A DNA stretch of 64,000 nt, from NCBI GenBank assembly GCA_028871815.1, contig JAGWMJ010000005.1:160650-224649 (forward strand). The letters run 5' to 3'. Position 1 is the first letter of the stretch. Every line of letters starts with the position of its first letter. Under the pieces are notes generated by a model. The model did not search any database. It worked only from the letters and a program-made list of their open reading frames with translations, and had not been told where the DNA came from. This document shows positions 9,056-18,900 of this stretch, piece by piece. Position numbers and translations under genes: made by a program. The DNA comes from Armatimonadota bacterium. Lineage in GTDB: Bacteria; Armatimonadota; Chthonomonadetes; Chthonomonadales; Chthonomonadaceae.

Positions 9056-10134
9056 CCAGCCACGAGGAGATGAGCGTAGCGGCGTGCGCCCAGCGGCTTG
9101 AGAAGATGGTGTTGGACGGCGTGGAGAAGGAGTGGTACTCATGCGCTACATGGCGCGTAACCGGGTCGGGCGCAACCGTGGCGGAGGGCAGCGTTGGCGT
9201 TACGAATCTGCGCGACGGCGCGGCCTCCCCAGCGAAGCTCGACACCATTTTCGATATGGCGTCGCTCACCAAGCCGTTCACCGCCGTGCTTCTGCTCCAT
9301 GCTGCCGAGCGTGGTGATCTGCACCTGGGTATGCCGCTCGCTGCTTTTCTGCCGGAAGCCGTCGGGACCAGGGCAGGCGATTTGACGCTGCGGCAGCTGG
9401 CGACGCATACGAGCGGATTATCTCCGTGGAAGGCATTGTACGAGCGTTCGGAAGCATCGCCGGTACCCACCATCCTGAGTATGGAGCTTGCCGCCGAGCC
9501 CAGCACGCGCTACGCTTACAGCGACCTGGGGTACATCCTGCTTGGCGAAGTCCTCGCCCGAACCTACCAGCTGCCGCTGGACGAGCTGCTCCGCGCGTGG
9601 ATTCTGGAGCCTGCAGGGCTTCACGACACGATGTTCAATCCGCCCGCCGCGCTCCAGCCGCGCATTGCGGCCACGGCCCACTGCAGCTGGCGGCCCGGAG
9701 AGACGCTGATTGGCAGCGTGCACGACGCCAATGCGGCCAGCATGGGCGGTGTTGCCGGCCATGCTGGTATCTTCTCGACTTTGGACGATATGACGCGCTT
9801 TGTGGCGGCCATCATGGGCCGGGGTGAAAACGCACTTCTGTCTCCGGCCGCCACGGCCGTGATGTCGACAAATCAGATTGAGCCTGCCATTGGCGGACAC
9901 TCGATCGGATGGTTCACGCCACCGAACGGCATGTTGCCCGGCGGTGACTTTGGTGACCACGCCTTCGGCCACACGGGGTTTACCGGCACCATGCTGATGC
10001 TGACTTCGGACGGCTCGCTTACAATGCTGCTTACCAACTATGTGCTTTCACCGTTTGAGGGCGGCGAGATTATGCGGCTGCGGCGGAGATTCGCCAACGC
10101 GGCGGCGGCAATGCGCAGCGTGGCTGATGACTAG
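9052..10134 (+). CDS. beta-lactamase-fold serine hydrolase (class C / penicillin-binding protein-like)
   Basis: 360 residues. ATG 9052 overlaps the TGA of the upstream reductase, suggesting translational coupling. SLTK at 71-74 supplies the nucleophilic Ser and Lys; YSD at 156-158 replaces the usual YxN; HTG in AFGHTGFTG stands for the KTG box. This pattern is typical of EstB-like esterases, D-aminopeptidases and PBP4*-type proteins rather than true beta-lactamases. No signal peptide is evident, so a cytoplasmic esterase or amidase is more likely than a cell-wall enzyme. Its TAG stop interlocks with the ackA stop on the other strand (shared CTAG). Confidence 0.85.
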   Translation: MTSHEEMSVAACAQRLEKMVLDGVEKEWYSCATWRVTGSGATVAEGSVGVTNLRDGAASPAKLDTIFDMASLTKPFTAVLLLHAAERGDLHLGMPLAAFLPEAVGTRAGDLTLRQLATHTSGLSPWKALYERSEASPVPTILSMELAAEPSTRYAYSDLGYILLGEVLARTYQLPLDELLRAWILEPAGLHDTMFNPPAALQPRIAATAHCSWRPGETLIGSVHDANAASMGGVAGHAGIFSTLDDMTRFVAAIMGRGENALLSPAATAVMSTNQIEPAIGGHSIGWFTPPNGMLPGGDFGDHAFGHTGFTGTMLMLTSDGSLTMLLTNYVLSPFEGGEIMRLRRRFANAAAAMRSVADD

Positions 10135-11387
10135 GCTGAGGCTTGAGCCAGCGCAGCAGATCGCGACCTGGCTGTGGTTGCCGTTGGCCCGTTCGCCAGG
10201 AGCGCAGATGCCTGCATGGTCATCGCATACTCCTCATCGGCCGGCACAACCCACACCTCGGCCTTCGATCCGGTAGCCGAAATGAGCGACTCGGTCGCAC
10301 CATCGGCGCCGCCGTTGCTGCGCTCATCGAGATGGATACCCAGGCATTCGAGGTAGCCGCAAATCCGCCCGCGCATCTCTGGCGAATGCTGCCCGATGCC
10401 GCCGTGAAACGCGATGGCATCCACACCGCCCAGCGCCACAACCATGCCGGCGAGCGCCTTTGCCGCTCGATAGGCGAATACCGCCAGGGCCAGACGGCTC
10501 CGGTCATCTCCGGAAGCGGCGCTCGCTTCCAGATCGCGGACATCACCGCTCCGACCCGATATGCCCAGCATGCCGCTCTCGGCGTTCAGCAGTTGATAGA
10601 GGCGCTTACTGGTCATGCCGGTCCGCAGTAGGTAGAGCACGAGCCCGGGATCGATGTCGCCGGACCGGCGTTCCATCATCAGACCCTCCAGCGGGCTAAA
10701 GCCCATCGTGGTGTCGATACTCACTCCATCAAGTTCGGCTGAGAGGCTTGCGCCGCTGCCCAGATGGCAGGTGACGGTGCGCAGGCCCGGCTGGGACGGG
10801 TGCACCAGCTCCATCAGGCGGCCGGAGACGAACTGGTGCGCGATGCCGTGGAAACCGTACCTCCGAATCTTCCTTCCCTCAACCAGTTCGTGAGGCAGGC
10901 CGTACGCTTGAGCGAGGTCGGGCATCTCTGCGTGAAATGCCGTGTCAAACACGGCGAATACAGGCAGCACCGGTCTACGCCGCAGCATCTGCTCCAGCAG
11001 GTCGCACGCCGGGGGAATGTGGACGGGCGCCATGTCGGCAAATCCGCGGATGGCGCTGGTGATAGCGCCGGTGACGCGGATGGGCTTCGTAAACCGCCCG
11101 CCGCCGTGAACCACGCGGCAGACAATCGCAATCGGAAGCGGCGCACCAACCAGACTCCGCTGCACGGCGCTCCAGGCATCCGCCATGCCGATGCCGGGGA
11201 CTGCGGTCTCACCCGTTTTGCCCGCGGAGCAGGTCCAGCGGAGCGCCGCGTGTGGCGTACCCATCCGGTCTACGGCTCCCGTAAGCAGCGCATGGCGCTC
11301 AGGTCGTCCAGTCGCGATGTCCAATTCGAATAGCGCGAATTTCAGAGATGAGCTGCCCGGATTCACGGCTAAAACGGTCGGCTTCAT
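10131..11387 (-). CDS. ackA: acetate kinase
   Basis: Transfers phosphate between acetyl phosphate and ADP; makes ATP during overflow or fermentative metabolism, or activates acetate. 418 residues from ATG 11387, preceded by GGAGG seven bases upstream; the open frame upstream of that lacks support. Motifs of the ASKHA acetate kinases are present: VNPGSSSLK (start), RVVHGGGRF, FDTAFH, RYGFHGIAH, MGFSPLEGLM followed by RSGDIDPG, GGIGQHSPEMR and VVPADEEYAM. The usual GTRSGD loop reads ERRSGD here. No phosphotransacetylase gene is in the window. A CRP-type palindrome lies about 370 bases upstream. Confidence 0.95.
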   Translation of the reverse strand: MKPTVLAVNPGSSSLKFALFELDIATGRPERHALLTGAVDRMGTPHAALRWTCSAGKTGETAVPGIGMADAWSAVQRSLVGAPLPIAIVCRVVHGGGRFTKPIRVTGAITSAIRGFADMAPVHIPPACDLLEQMLRRRPVLPVFAVFDTAFHAEMPDLAQAYGLPHELVEGRKIRRYGFHGIAHQFVSGRLMELVHPSQPGLRTVTCHLGSGASLSAELDGVSIDTTMGFSPLEGLMMERRSGDIDPGLVLYLLRTGMTSKRLYQLLNAESGMLGISGRSGDVRDLEASAASGDDRSRLALAVFAYRAAKALAGMVVALGGVDAIAFHGGIGQHSPEMRGRICGYLECLGIHLDERSNGGADGATESLISATGSKAEVWVVPADEEYAMTMQASALLANGPTATTARSRSAALAQASA

Positions 11388-11805
11388 GTTACAGCCTCCA
11401 GGTCCGTTCAAGCGCAAACGGCAGCCGGCAGCCGGTTCCGTACCAGAAGCTGCAACCGGAGCTGTTGGCCGGACTTGGCCAGCTTGCAGCTCTCGCAAGC
11501 GCGGCTTGGGGTGAAGCAGGTGACGGCCGGAGATCATCGGCTCGCGCGCAAAGGATCCGGAACCTCGGCGCGCGCCGGAATACACTTCCGCTAATCCGGT
11601 GGGCAGACAGGCGGCCGGCTGAAAGCAAAACCTGGGGATGGGCGGCCGGATGGCGCCTGGCACGGGCCGGATTGTGACGTGAAGCAGGCAAAGCCGCTGC
11701 CCTCCCACTTCGCACTACGCGCAAGCGATGCCGGAAATACGGCATTTTCCCGCAGTGTGATAAAGATCACATGTTACTGTGCGCAGAGGCCGAATCCATC
11801 CGTTT
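11388..11805. other. gene-free stretch upstream of ackA
   Basis: Open frames here (for example leftward 11389-11745) are Arg/Ala/Pro-rich with no ribosome site or domain and are judged shadows. The only feature seen is the palindrome at 11756-11771. The long ackA leader may hold its promoter, but no clear -35/-10 pair was found. Confidence 0.5.
11756..11771. promoter_or_regulatory. CRP-type operator palindrome
   Basis: TGTGA-TAAAGA-TCACA matches the CRP half-site consensus at all ten positions with the correct six-base spacer. It lies between the end of the CxxCH-protein gene and ackA, both read leftward, so ackA is the natural target. It would imply a cAMP-CRP-like regulator in this organism (inference). 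Confidence 0.6.
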
Positions 11806-12657
11806 TCAGGGCGGCATCGTCCTGTCGATCCGGCTCTTGAACCGTATAACGCGATCATTGGCCTGGTAGAGGCGAGCCTCTGCCGCGCCGTTGTGGCACC
11901 CAATGCAACCGGGATTGTTTACTGCCCGCCCGGTGACGGCGGGCGTTACGGCCGTTCCGAACCCGCAGGGACCTATGCGCATGATGCGGGTGTTGAAGGC
12001 TGTCAGGGTCGAGGTGCCGGCTACCGAGCCCGGCATCGGCCGGATGATCCGTGGGCCGCCGGGATGACACGTGAAACAGGTATCGCGCGACCGCGTCAGC
12101 CTCCAGGACCCGTTCGGCTGGCGGCGGACCTCCATAAACCAGACGTGCCGCGTGTGCAGGTCAATGCTCATGACGGCATGTAGCGAGTGCCTCGGATCGG
12201 AAAGCAGCCACTGATCCCAACCTTTGCTACGGTGCAGCGCGACCGTGCGAACACCACCAAGCTCGCTGTTGACGAATTGCACCGAGGGATATGAACGCCA
12301 GTGCAGCGGTATCGTGCGCGCTGCTGCCGGCATCGCTGCATAGTACTGCTCATCCGGGATGGCCCACCCCATGCCCGTTCCGGGCGAGAAGGCAAGGCGT
12401 GCCGACAACGGCACCAGCTGATTCAAGCGCGCTTCAGCATCCCTGGCTCGGAGGCCACGCTTCAGACGTGCGAGCGCCGAGACCGGCGGATAGGGGTTTT
12501 GGATGATCCGGCGCTCTACCGTGTTCAACGCTGGTTGCGGCGGCGACGCCACGGCTGCGGCTGCAACAGGCGCCGACACGCACAGCAGGAGGCGGGTGAT
12601 CAACCAGGCGCGGTTTGGGAGCTGCCGCTTTTCACCTCCCGGCTTTCGCGTCTCCAT
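11806..12657 (-). CDS. exported protein with two CxxCH heme-binding motifs
   Basis: 283 residues with an N-terminal signal peptide (hydrophobic stretch about residues 17-37). The C-terminal third contains CFTCH and CIGCH, separated by about 56 residues, as in di-heme c-type cytochromes. The middle has SVQFVNSELGG and LHAVMSIDLHTRHVWFMEV, which I do not recognise. A periplasmic electron carrier or heme-containing enzyme is likely if the CxxCH motifs are loaded with heme. It starts seven bases after the upstream hexosaminidase-like gene and is probably co-transcribed with it, an unusual pairing. No strong ribosome site, in keeping with coupling. Confidence 0.7.
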   Translation of the reverse strand: METRKPGGEKRQLPNRAWLITRLLLCVSAPVAAAAVASPPQPALNTVERRIIQNPYPPVSALARLKRGLRARDAEARLNQLVPLSARLAFSPGTGMGWAIPDEQYYAAMPAAARTIPLHWRSYPSVQFVNSELGGVRTVALHRSKGWDQWLLSDPRHSLHAVMSIDLHTRHVWFMEVRRQPNGSWRLTRSRDTCFTCHPGGPRIIRPMPGSVAGTSTLTAFNTRIMRIGPCGFGTAVTPAVTGRAVNNPGCIGCHNGAAEARLYQANDRVIRFKSRIDRTMPP

Positions 12658-12663
12658 AACAGG

Positions 12664-15060
12664 CTAGCCAGCACCTGGAGCGTCGCCGTGGCGCCAATGC
12701 GGCGTGAGCCACACTTCGGCTATCTGGCACCCGCGGCCGTTGCGTCCGCGCCCCGCTGCAGGTGTCCACCGAACCTCCAGTTCGCCATCTACGATCACCT
12801 CCGGCGGAATGGCCAGTTCAACCGGCGCGGTTGGAACCGGCTTTTGCATCGGTCCGCCAAGCAGAGCGCCGGTGCCGGCGAACACTGAGATGGCGTCGCG
12901 CGGGTCGGCGCCAGCATTGCCGGGGTCGTCGGTGGCGAACACAAAGCGAAGCCTCCAGCGTGCAGCCGGGTCCAGCCGGGAGTATCGCATCACCAGAGGC
13001 GTATCGTAGAGCGTCTCGGCATGACGGCACCATGCCACACGATGCGTCGGTATGTAATCGGCGAACCCGGTTCGCACGGATTCATAGCAGCCCGGGTCTT
13101 CCTCCAGCCCGGGACCGACAACGAGGTGTGGTCGCTGCCGTGGGTCGCCGGGCTGATCGTAGAAGCCGCCCGGCCCGGCACTGCTCCAGTTGACGATGGA
13201 GTTCAGCTCCTGCCGCCGGGCCTCCTCATCCGGCAGCGAGCGAATTGCCTGAAACCGGTAGAGGAGCCAATCCCGGTTGTTCACCGGCGCGTCGATCGAA
13301 TCCAGATTGGCGCCGCGTTCAAAGTGAATTGCGGCATACCGCGGCACGCTCAGCTGCATGCAGATGCTTTGAAAGAGCGCTTCGGCAAGCTCGAAGACCC
13401 GTGCGCGAAGGTCCTGCGCCGGCGGACTAACCGCTGTCAGCGCAAGGATCTCCTCGGCCTGCTCCATCGCGCGAAGCGCTCCGACAGCCGCGGCGCCACG
13501 AAGCGCATCCGTCGCCCGCGTCTCCAGCTCCTCCTCGAAGCAGAGGCGCGCCCGCAGGTAGGCATCATAGTAGGCGCGGTACAGCGCCTGCTGCAAGCGC
13601 CAGTTGCGTTTCTGGAACGGTGTGGCGGCTTTTTCCATTACCTGAAACTGACGTAGCGTGACATCCACACCTGTGTTCGCGGCCAGCGAACCGCGCCAGT
13701 TACGTTCCAGAGCCAGCAATCCTTCGGCGAACACTTCCCCGTAATCCGGACCTATGAAGTACCGGCTGTAATCTTGCAGGATTGTGCGGACGTCGGCGTC
13801 GGGTTCCCACCCAAGCGCGCTCCAGACCACCTTGTTCACGTCGTCGTTGCAGCCCTCGGAGTAGCTGATAAACCCGATAGCATCGCCGGCGAGTTTTCGA
13901 AAGATGTGGGCCTGATCCACTGGCCGTGGGTTGATGCCTTCACGCCCCTCGGTCAACGCATAGGCCAGATCCCAGTCCTGTGGAGGATACTGGCACTCGC
14001 GGCAGTGCGTGATATCGGGATAGCGGCGAATTGGGTACCGATCAGGCACCATCCGGCGAAAGTCCGGAAGGCTGACTCGCACCTGCGGGCCAAATACCAC
14101 TCCGGCAAGCCACGCCGGCTCTTCCGCCCTCAGAATGCCGATGAACTGCTCCATCCAGGCGGCATCGAATCCCTGTGGCGAGACCCACATACCGGCGTTG
14201 GGATGGTATGACTTCAGTGCATGCGACTGCTGTTCCAGAAGGGCGAAGAGCAGTCGCGGGGGCGTGTGTCCAGGGTCACCACCCGGCACGAACACGGCAT
14301 CCACGCGTGGCAGCGCGGCGAACACTTCGCTCCACTCCGCCACCGAGCGCCGGATCGCCGGCTCGGACCCATAATCGCGGTCCATCGCCGGGAACCAGAT
14401 CCAGACGTCCAGCCCGTAGCCGGCAAGGAGCTGCGACATGCCTGCCATCATCTTTAGCGGCGGCAGGGGAAAGTGCGGGCTGTCGGGTGCGTCATCCGTT
14501 CGCGGCGGCACGAGCTCTACGGCATTCGCGCCAAATACGATGAGGTCACGGATGTACTGCTCCCACATCGCCAGCGACCAGCCGTCGTACGAGTTGGTTT
14601 TGGGACGGTAGCCCAGTTGATGCCCGCGGAGCGGGTATGCCGGGGCAGTTGCGATTTGCAAACCGTCGGGCAGCGCGACCTCCCAGCGTCCGAGGCGCAG
14701 TGTGCGGAGCAGCCGGCCGACACCGAACAGCAGACCACGGTCATCGGCCCCGGTCACAGCCGCCATGTTGCCTCGCTCAGTAACCATGGAAGTGAGCGTA
14801 AACCCCTCGGCGCGCACCTCCCGTGGCATGGCGGCGGCCGGCGCCCCGGCTGCATCCAACAGCGCGGCCGCGCTTTCGCCGACTCCAGCCAACACCACCG
14901 GGATGCCTGGAGCCGGAATGGCGCCGGACGTGCGCCAGTCCACACGGCTGCGCGCCGCAACTTCCTCGATGAGCATCGCCACAGCGCGAGCCTGCACCGG
15001 CGTCTGATCCGGCGGGGTTACCACAACTGCTTCTGTAAAAGCGAGGTCTTTCGGCATCAC
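12664..15060 (-). CDS. large glycoside-hydrolase-like protein (GH20/GH67/GH84-type architecture)
   Basis: 798 residues from ATG 15060 (a second ATG follows directly), without a signal peptide. The N-terminal 130 residues have the alpha/beta layout of the non-catalytic domain that precedes hexosaminidase and alpha-glucuronidase barrels (VTGADDRGLLFGVGRLLRTL). A barrel-like region follows, with RGHQLGYRPKTNSYDGWS, FGANAVELVPP, WIWFPAMD, VFVPGGDPGH and a Trp/Tyr-rich FISYSEGCNDDVNK. The C-terminal 200 residues look like a beta-sandwich. It probably acts on amino-sugar or uronic-acid glycans; the exact family and catalytic acid cannot be fixed by eye. Leads a two-gene leftward operon. Confidence 0.55.
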   Translation of the reverse strand: MMPKDLAFTEAVVVTPPDQTPVQARAVAMLIEEVAARSRVDWRTSGAIPAPGIPVVLAGVGESAAALLDAAGAPAAAMPREVRAEGFTLTSMVTERGNMAAVTGADDRGLLFGVGRLLRTLRLGRWEVALPDGLQIATAPAYPLRGHQLGYRPKTNSYDGWSLAMWEQYIRDLIVFGANAVELVPPRTDDAPDSPHFPLPPLKMMAGMSQLLAGYGLDVWIWFPAMDRDYGSEPAIRRSVAEWSEVFAALPRVDAVFVPGGDPGHTPPRLLFALLEQQSHALKSYHPNAGMWVSPQGFDAAWMEQFIGILRAEEPAWLAGVVFGPQVRVSLPDFRRMVPDRYPIRRYPDITHCRECQYPPQDWDLAYALTEGREGINPRPVDQAHIFRKLAGDAIGFISYSEGCNDDVNKVVWSALGWEPDADVRTILQDYSRYFIGPDYGEVFAEGLLALERNWRGSLAANTGVDVTLRQFQVMEKAATPFQKRNWRLQQALYRAYYDAYLRARLCFEEELETRATDALRGAAAVGALRAMEQAEEILALTAVSPPAQDLRARVFELAEALFQSICMQLSVPRYAAIHFERGANLDSIDAPVNNRDWLLYRFQAIRSLPDEEARRQELNSIVNWSSAGPGGFYDQPGDPRQRPHLVVGPGLEEDPGCYESVRTGFADYIPTHRVAWCRHAETLYDTPLVMRYSRLDPAARWRLRFVFATDDPGNAGADPRDAISVFAGTGALLGGPMQKPVPTAPVELAIPPEVIVDGELEVRWTPAAGRGRNGRGCQIAEVWLTPHWRHGDAPGAG

Positions 15061-15189
15061 GACGCCACTCCGTCACGCCTCCCAATAGCCTGCGATTCGC
15101 CCCCGAGACACCGTTTACCTGCGACAGCGACGTGCGCGCCCCCGCGCGTCGTGGAAGAGTGTCCGCCGGATGGTTCCGGCTCGGCTTCC

Positions 15190-15530
15190 CGCTGTGCGCC
15201 AAGCTTCGGTTCCGGCTACCGCATAAGTCTTGTTTGTCGCATTTCAGCAGGCGTCCCGCGCTGCTATCACGTTTGCCGCTGGGGCACGCGCTCACCACAT
15301 GGGACCAATGCGACAACTAGGACATATAGGTTCGCGCACACGTGGTTGGCAAGAGGAGCAGCGGCCCGAGACCGCGCACCAGGCGCAGATTTTGGCTACC
15401 GCATATGTCTCATATGTCCCATTGGTCGCATTTCAGCAAGGGTCCCGCACTGCCATCGCGTTTGATTGGGGTACGCGCCCGCCAGATAGGACATATAGGT
15501 TCGCGCATACGGTTTCGGTCCCGGCTCAGG
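15190..15530 (+). repeat. tandem palindromic repeat array A (two units, period 180 bp)
   Basis: GGCTACCGCATA recurs at 15214 and 15394. Each unit holds a left arm (about GTCGCATTTCAGCA, in unit 2 preceded by CATATGTCCCATTGG) and a right arm with TAGGACATATAGGTTCGCGCA; ATATGTCC and GGACATAT can pair, so each unit can fold into a long hairpin. The same unit occurs in array B at 21.6 kb in the same orientation. There is no CRISPR-like spacer pattern. Array A lies just upstream of the Rhs gene. Confidence 0.8.
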
Positions 15531-15591
15531 TGTGACCGCCTCGTGTGGTCGTATTCCGACAAGGTTTTTTTTACTTTTTGTTGCAAAAGCC

Positions 15592-15620
15592 TTGACAGCA
15601 TGAAACAGGCGTTGTAGACT
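15592..15620 (+). promoter_or_regulatory. candidate promoter of the Rhs gene
   Basis: TTGACA (15592-15597), 17 bases, then TAGACT (15615-15620). The -35 is perfect and the -10 matches four of six. It sits in an AT-rich pocket after a T8 run, about 180 bases before the Rhs start region. Confidence 0.55.
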
Positions 15621-15801
15621 AGTTCACAGCATCCTGGTTAACAGGGTATTTTGGCAATTGTTCGCTGGCAGGGCATCGCCGGCAATCGTTTAAATAAGAC
15701 GCACGCCACAGGACCTTAGTCTGCCCCGCGACGTACGCCTCTCACGGCAACCGTTTGACGTCCGGCTGCCAGCCGCTAAGGCTGGAGAAAGGTCGATTGT
15801 A

Positions 15802-15921
15802 ATGGCAGGCAAACGTAAATCGCGCGGCGCATCCGAGTCCAACTCTCCGAATGGTATGGGGGGGGGGCAATCGCAATTCAAAACGGATACCGCGTTCGCC
15901 CCGCGTAACTTCGCGGCGTGA
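15802..15921 (+). other. 5' reading frame of the Rhs gene, out of frame with the body through a G10 tract
   Basis: ATG 15802 has a good ribosome site (GGAGAAAGG, nine bases upstream) and encodes a basic, Ser-rich lead of 39 codons before TGA at 15919. At 15858-15867 there is a run of ten G. If the run had nine G, this frame would flow directly into the Tat signal peptide and the whole Rhs protein. The body's own first ATG (15851) has no ribosome site. So the sequenced state looks like an OFF or weak state of a slippage-prone start, or a homopolymer miscount. Confidence 0.65.
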
Positions 15922-18900
15922 TTTCCTCAAGGCGGCGGCCATTACGGTCGGCGCCACCGCCGCCGGTGCGGCGGGCCTCGCCTCCAGCCAGGAGCCGGCA
16001 TTCGCGTCCGGCGGCATCAACCCTCCCTCCCCACCACAGCCGGGCGCGCCCTCCAGCTGGCAGGCCAGCCATGCCATCCGGTTTGGTAACGTGAACCTCT
16101 CCACCGGCAACGTGCAGCTGCAGTTTGGCGTTACCGGCTGGTCCGGCCGCACCGGGCTGGGATTTGGGCTTGTCTTCAATAGCCAGAGCACCCGCACTAC
16201 GGCCGTTGGGCCAAAGTGGACCCACAGCTATAACTGGTATATCATCAGCGGCAATCCGGCCGTGGTAATCCGGCCGGACGGAACGGAGACGGCGTTTTAC
16301 GGCAGCGGCAGCAGCTTCACTGCGCCGGTGGGGTGTTACGACACGCTGGTTCAGAATGCCGACTCCACCTGGACCCTCACGGCGAAGGACCAGACGCTCT
16401 ACAAGTTCAACACCAGCGGCCAGCTGGTCTCCATCGTAGACACCTTTGGCAACACCGTCACCGTTGCCTGGAGCGGCGGGGTCATCACCAGCATCACCGA
16501 TTCGGTGAGCCGCGCCTTCACCCTGGGATACACCAGCGGCAAGCTGACCAGCGTGACCGACTGCGTATCCAACCAGTGGACGCTGGCCTACGACAGTTCG
16601 GGCCGCCTCGCCAGCATCACGTGGCCGCTGCTCGGTGGGACCGCCTATGACTACAGTTTTGGGTACGACGCGAACAATAACGTCAACTCCATCACCGACC
16701 GAAAAACCAACCCGTGGACCTACAGCTATTTCAACACCAACTGCCTCGCCAGTGTCTCCGGGCCGTCCGGCAGCGGGGAGAGCGTGTTCTATGCGCTGAT
16801 CTCCGGGTCCAGCACACCCATCCGGTATGGCGCGTCGCCGCCACCCTGGCCAAAGGCCGCAAAGACGACCATCGTGTGGACGGATCCCAATCTGAACACG
16901 GTGACGTATGCGTTCGACAGCAATGGGTTCCTCGTCGCAATGCGGGATGGGCTCGGGGATCAAAGCGCCTTCCTGTACGACGCGAACAATAACCGCAACA
17001 GTGTGCAGCTGCCCTCCGGCAAGACCACCACCTCAGTCTGGGACAGCCACGGAAACAAACTCAGCCAGAAGGACCCGCTCGGAAACGAGGACCAGTGGAC
17101 CTGGAACGGCGCCGGCCAGATGCTGACACACACCGATGCGAACCTGAACGAAACGCAGTACGGCTACAACGCGAACTACGGACTTACCTCCGTGACGCGG
17201 CCGGACCTTGGACTGATTCAGTACACCCTGAACAGCACGGGCGAGCGGACGCAGATTACCGACCAGATGCTGCGGGTCACCACTTTCGGCATCGATACCT
17301 ATGGCCATACCACCAGCCGCACCAATGGGCTGCTGAAGACCACCTACTGGGTCTACAGCAAGAACAGCCTTCTCACGCAGCGCACCGGGGCCGACAGCCG
17401 GGTCACCAACTACACGCAGGACGCGTGGGGTCGTTTGATCGGCATCGCCTTCCCAACCAGCGGCGCGCCATCGATCGCGTTGACGCTCGATGCGGAGGGC
17501 AACCTGACCGAGGCTGTAGACGGCACCGGCACGCGGTATTTCACCGTGAACGCCTGGGGCAACCGGACGCAGCAGACAGACCCGCGCGGAACCACAACCG
17601 CCGTCTACGATGCCGGGCAGCGGCTGACGAGCCAGACCGACGTTACCGGCCGCATCACAAACTACACCTACGACGCGGCGAACAACACCGTGAAAGTGGC
17701 CGACAGCACCTCAAGCGCGTCGACAACCTACAACGTTGACGGCCTCAAGACAGTGGTGGTCACCTCGGACGGCGTTACAAAAACCAACGGCTACGATGGC
17801 GCTAACCGGCTGACTTCCGTGGTGCACACCAATACGTCGACCAAGGCGACCATCGCCGGCTACACCGTAACGCTGGACGCCGGCGGCCGCAGGACCAAAG
17901 TTGTGGAGCAGCCGAGCGGCGACATCACGGAGTACGTCTGGGATTCGTGCAACCGGCTCACCTCCGAGACCCGCACCGGCGTCCGGCCCTACTCCGGCGG
18001 ATACACCTACGATGCGAGCGACCTGCGTCTCACGGCGAAGATCATCATCAACGGCACAACGGTGCATAACGGCGCCTACGACTACAATGCCGCCGCGCTC
18101 CTGGCCACGTGCGACGACTCGGCCACCGGGCTGAATGAGACCTACACGTGGAACAGCGACGAGACACTGGCATCATGGCCGGGCGGTTCGAGCGCGCTCT
18201 CGGCCGATTACGACGAAGACGGTCACCTACTGAGCCTGGCCGTGGGCGGCACAACAGCCTACGAATACGGCTATGCCTTCGACGGCGGGCGGAGGTGGAA
18301 GAAAGACATTTCGGCTGCCGCCTGGACCTGGTTCCCGTGCGGCGTCGCCTGCAGCGCGGGCGACCTCGTGGAGCAGACGAGCGATCTCACGGGCCAGTCA
18401 TGGTCAACCAGCGCGGTCTACCTCCGCGGCATGGGCTGCGGCTCATCCATCTACCGCCGCAACTCGGAATGGCACCTTTTCGACGCCGGCGGAACAGCCG
18501 GCGTGATCACCGACGGCTCCGCCAACGTGCTCAGCAACAACCTGTACGACGCGTTTGGTGTGCTAATGTACACCAGCGGCTCGGCCGCAACGCAGTGGCG
18601 CTTCCTGGGTCGGTTCGTGGAGGAGGAGGGGTTGGTGGCGAGTGCAGGGGGCGGAGGGGATATGCTGGTGGCGAGGGGGGCAGGAATCGGTGGCCGACAT
18701 CGCGACTGCCGCGGCCTCTCGCCTGGCGCATGCTACGAATGTGAGATGGCCCGAATGGCGGGCAAGGTGGACCCGACCTTGGCGTGCCTCGTCGCGAACC
18801 TCCACTGCGGCTCCCACGCAGATTGCAACCCGCCGCCGCCAGGCGGACTGCCGATGGACAAGCTAAAATGTATGGCGGCGTGCGCGGCATTTTGCACACT

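Noticed and set aside
11389..11745. Leftward 118-codon frame upstream of ackA
   Set aside because: Arg/Ala/Pro-rich composition, no ribosome site, no family, and it covers the likely ackA leader.
15342..15617. Small proteins with MSHMSHWSHF-like repeats in the arrays at 15.3 and 21.7 kb
   Set aside because: They are translations of the palindromic DNA repeat unit, appear in several frames and both arrays, and lack ribosome sites.
15878..16963. Long leftward open frame of 361 codons opposite the Rhs gene
   Set aside because: Antisense shadow of YD repeats; no start context or recognisable motif.
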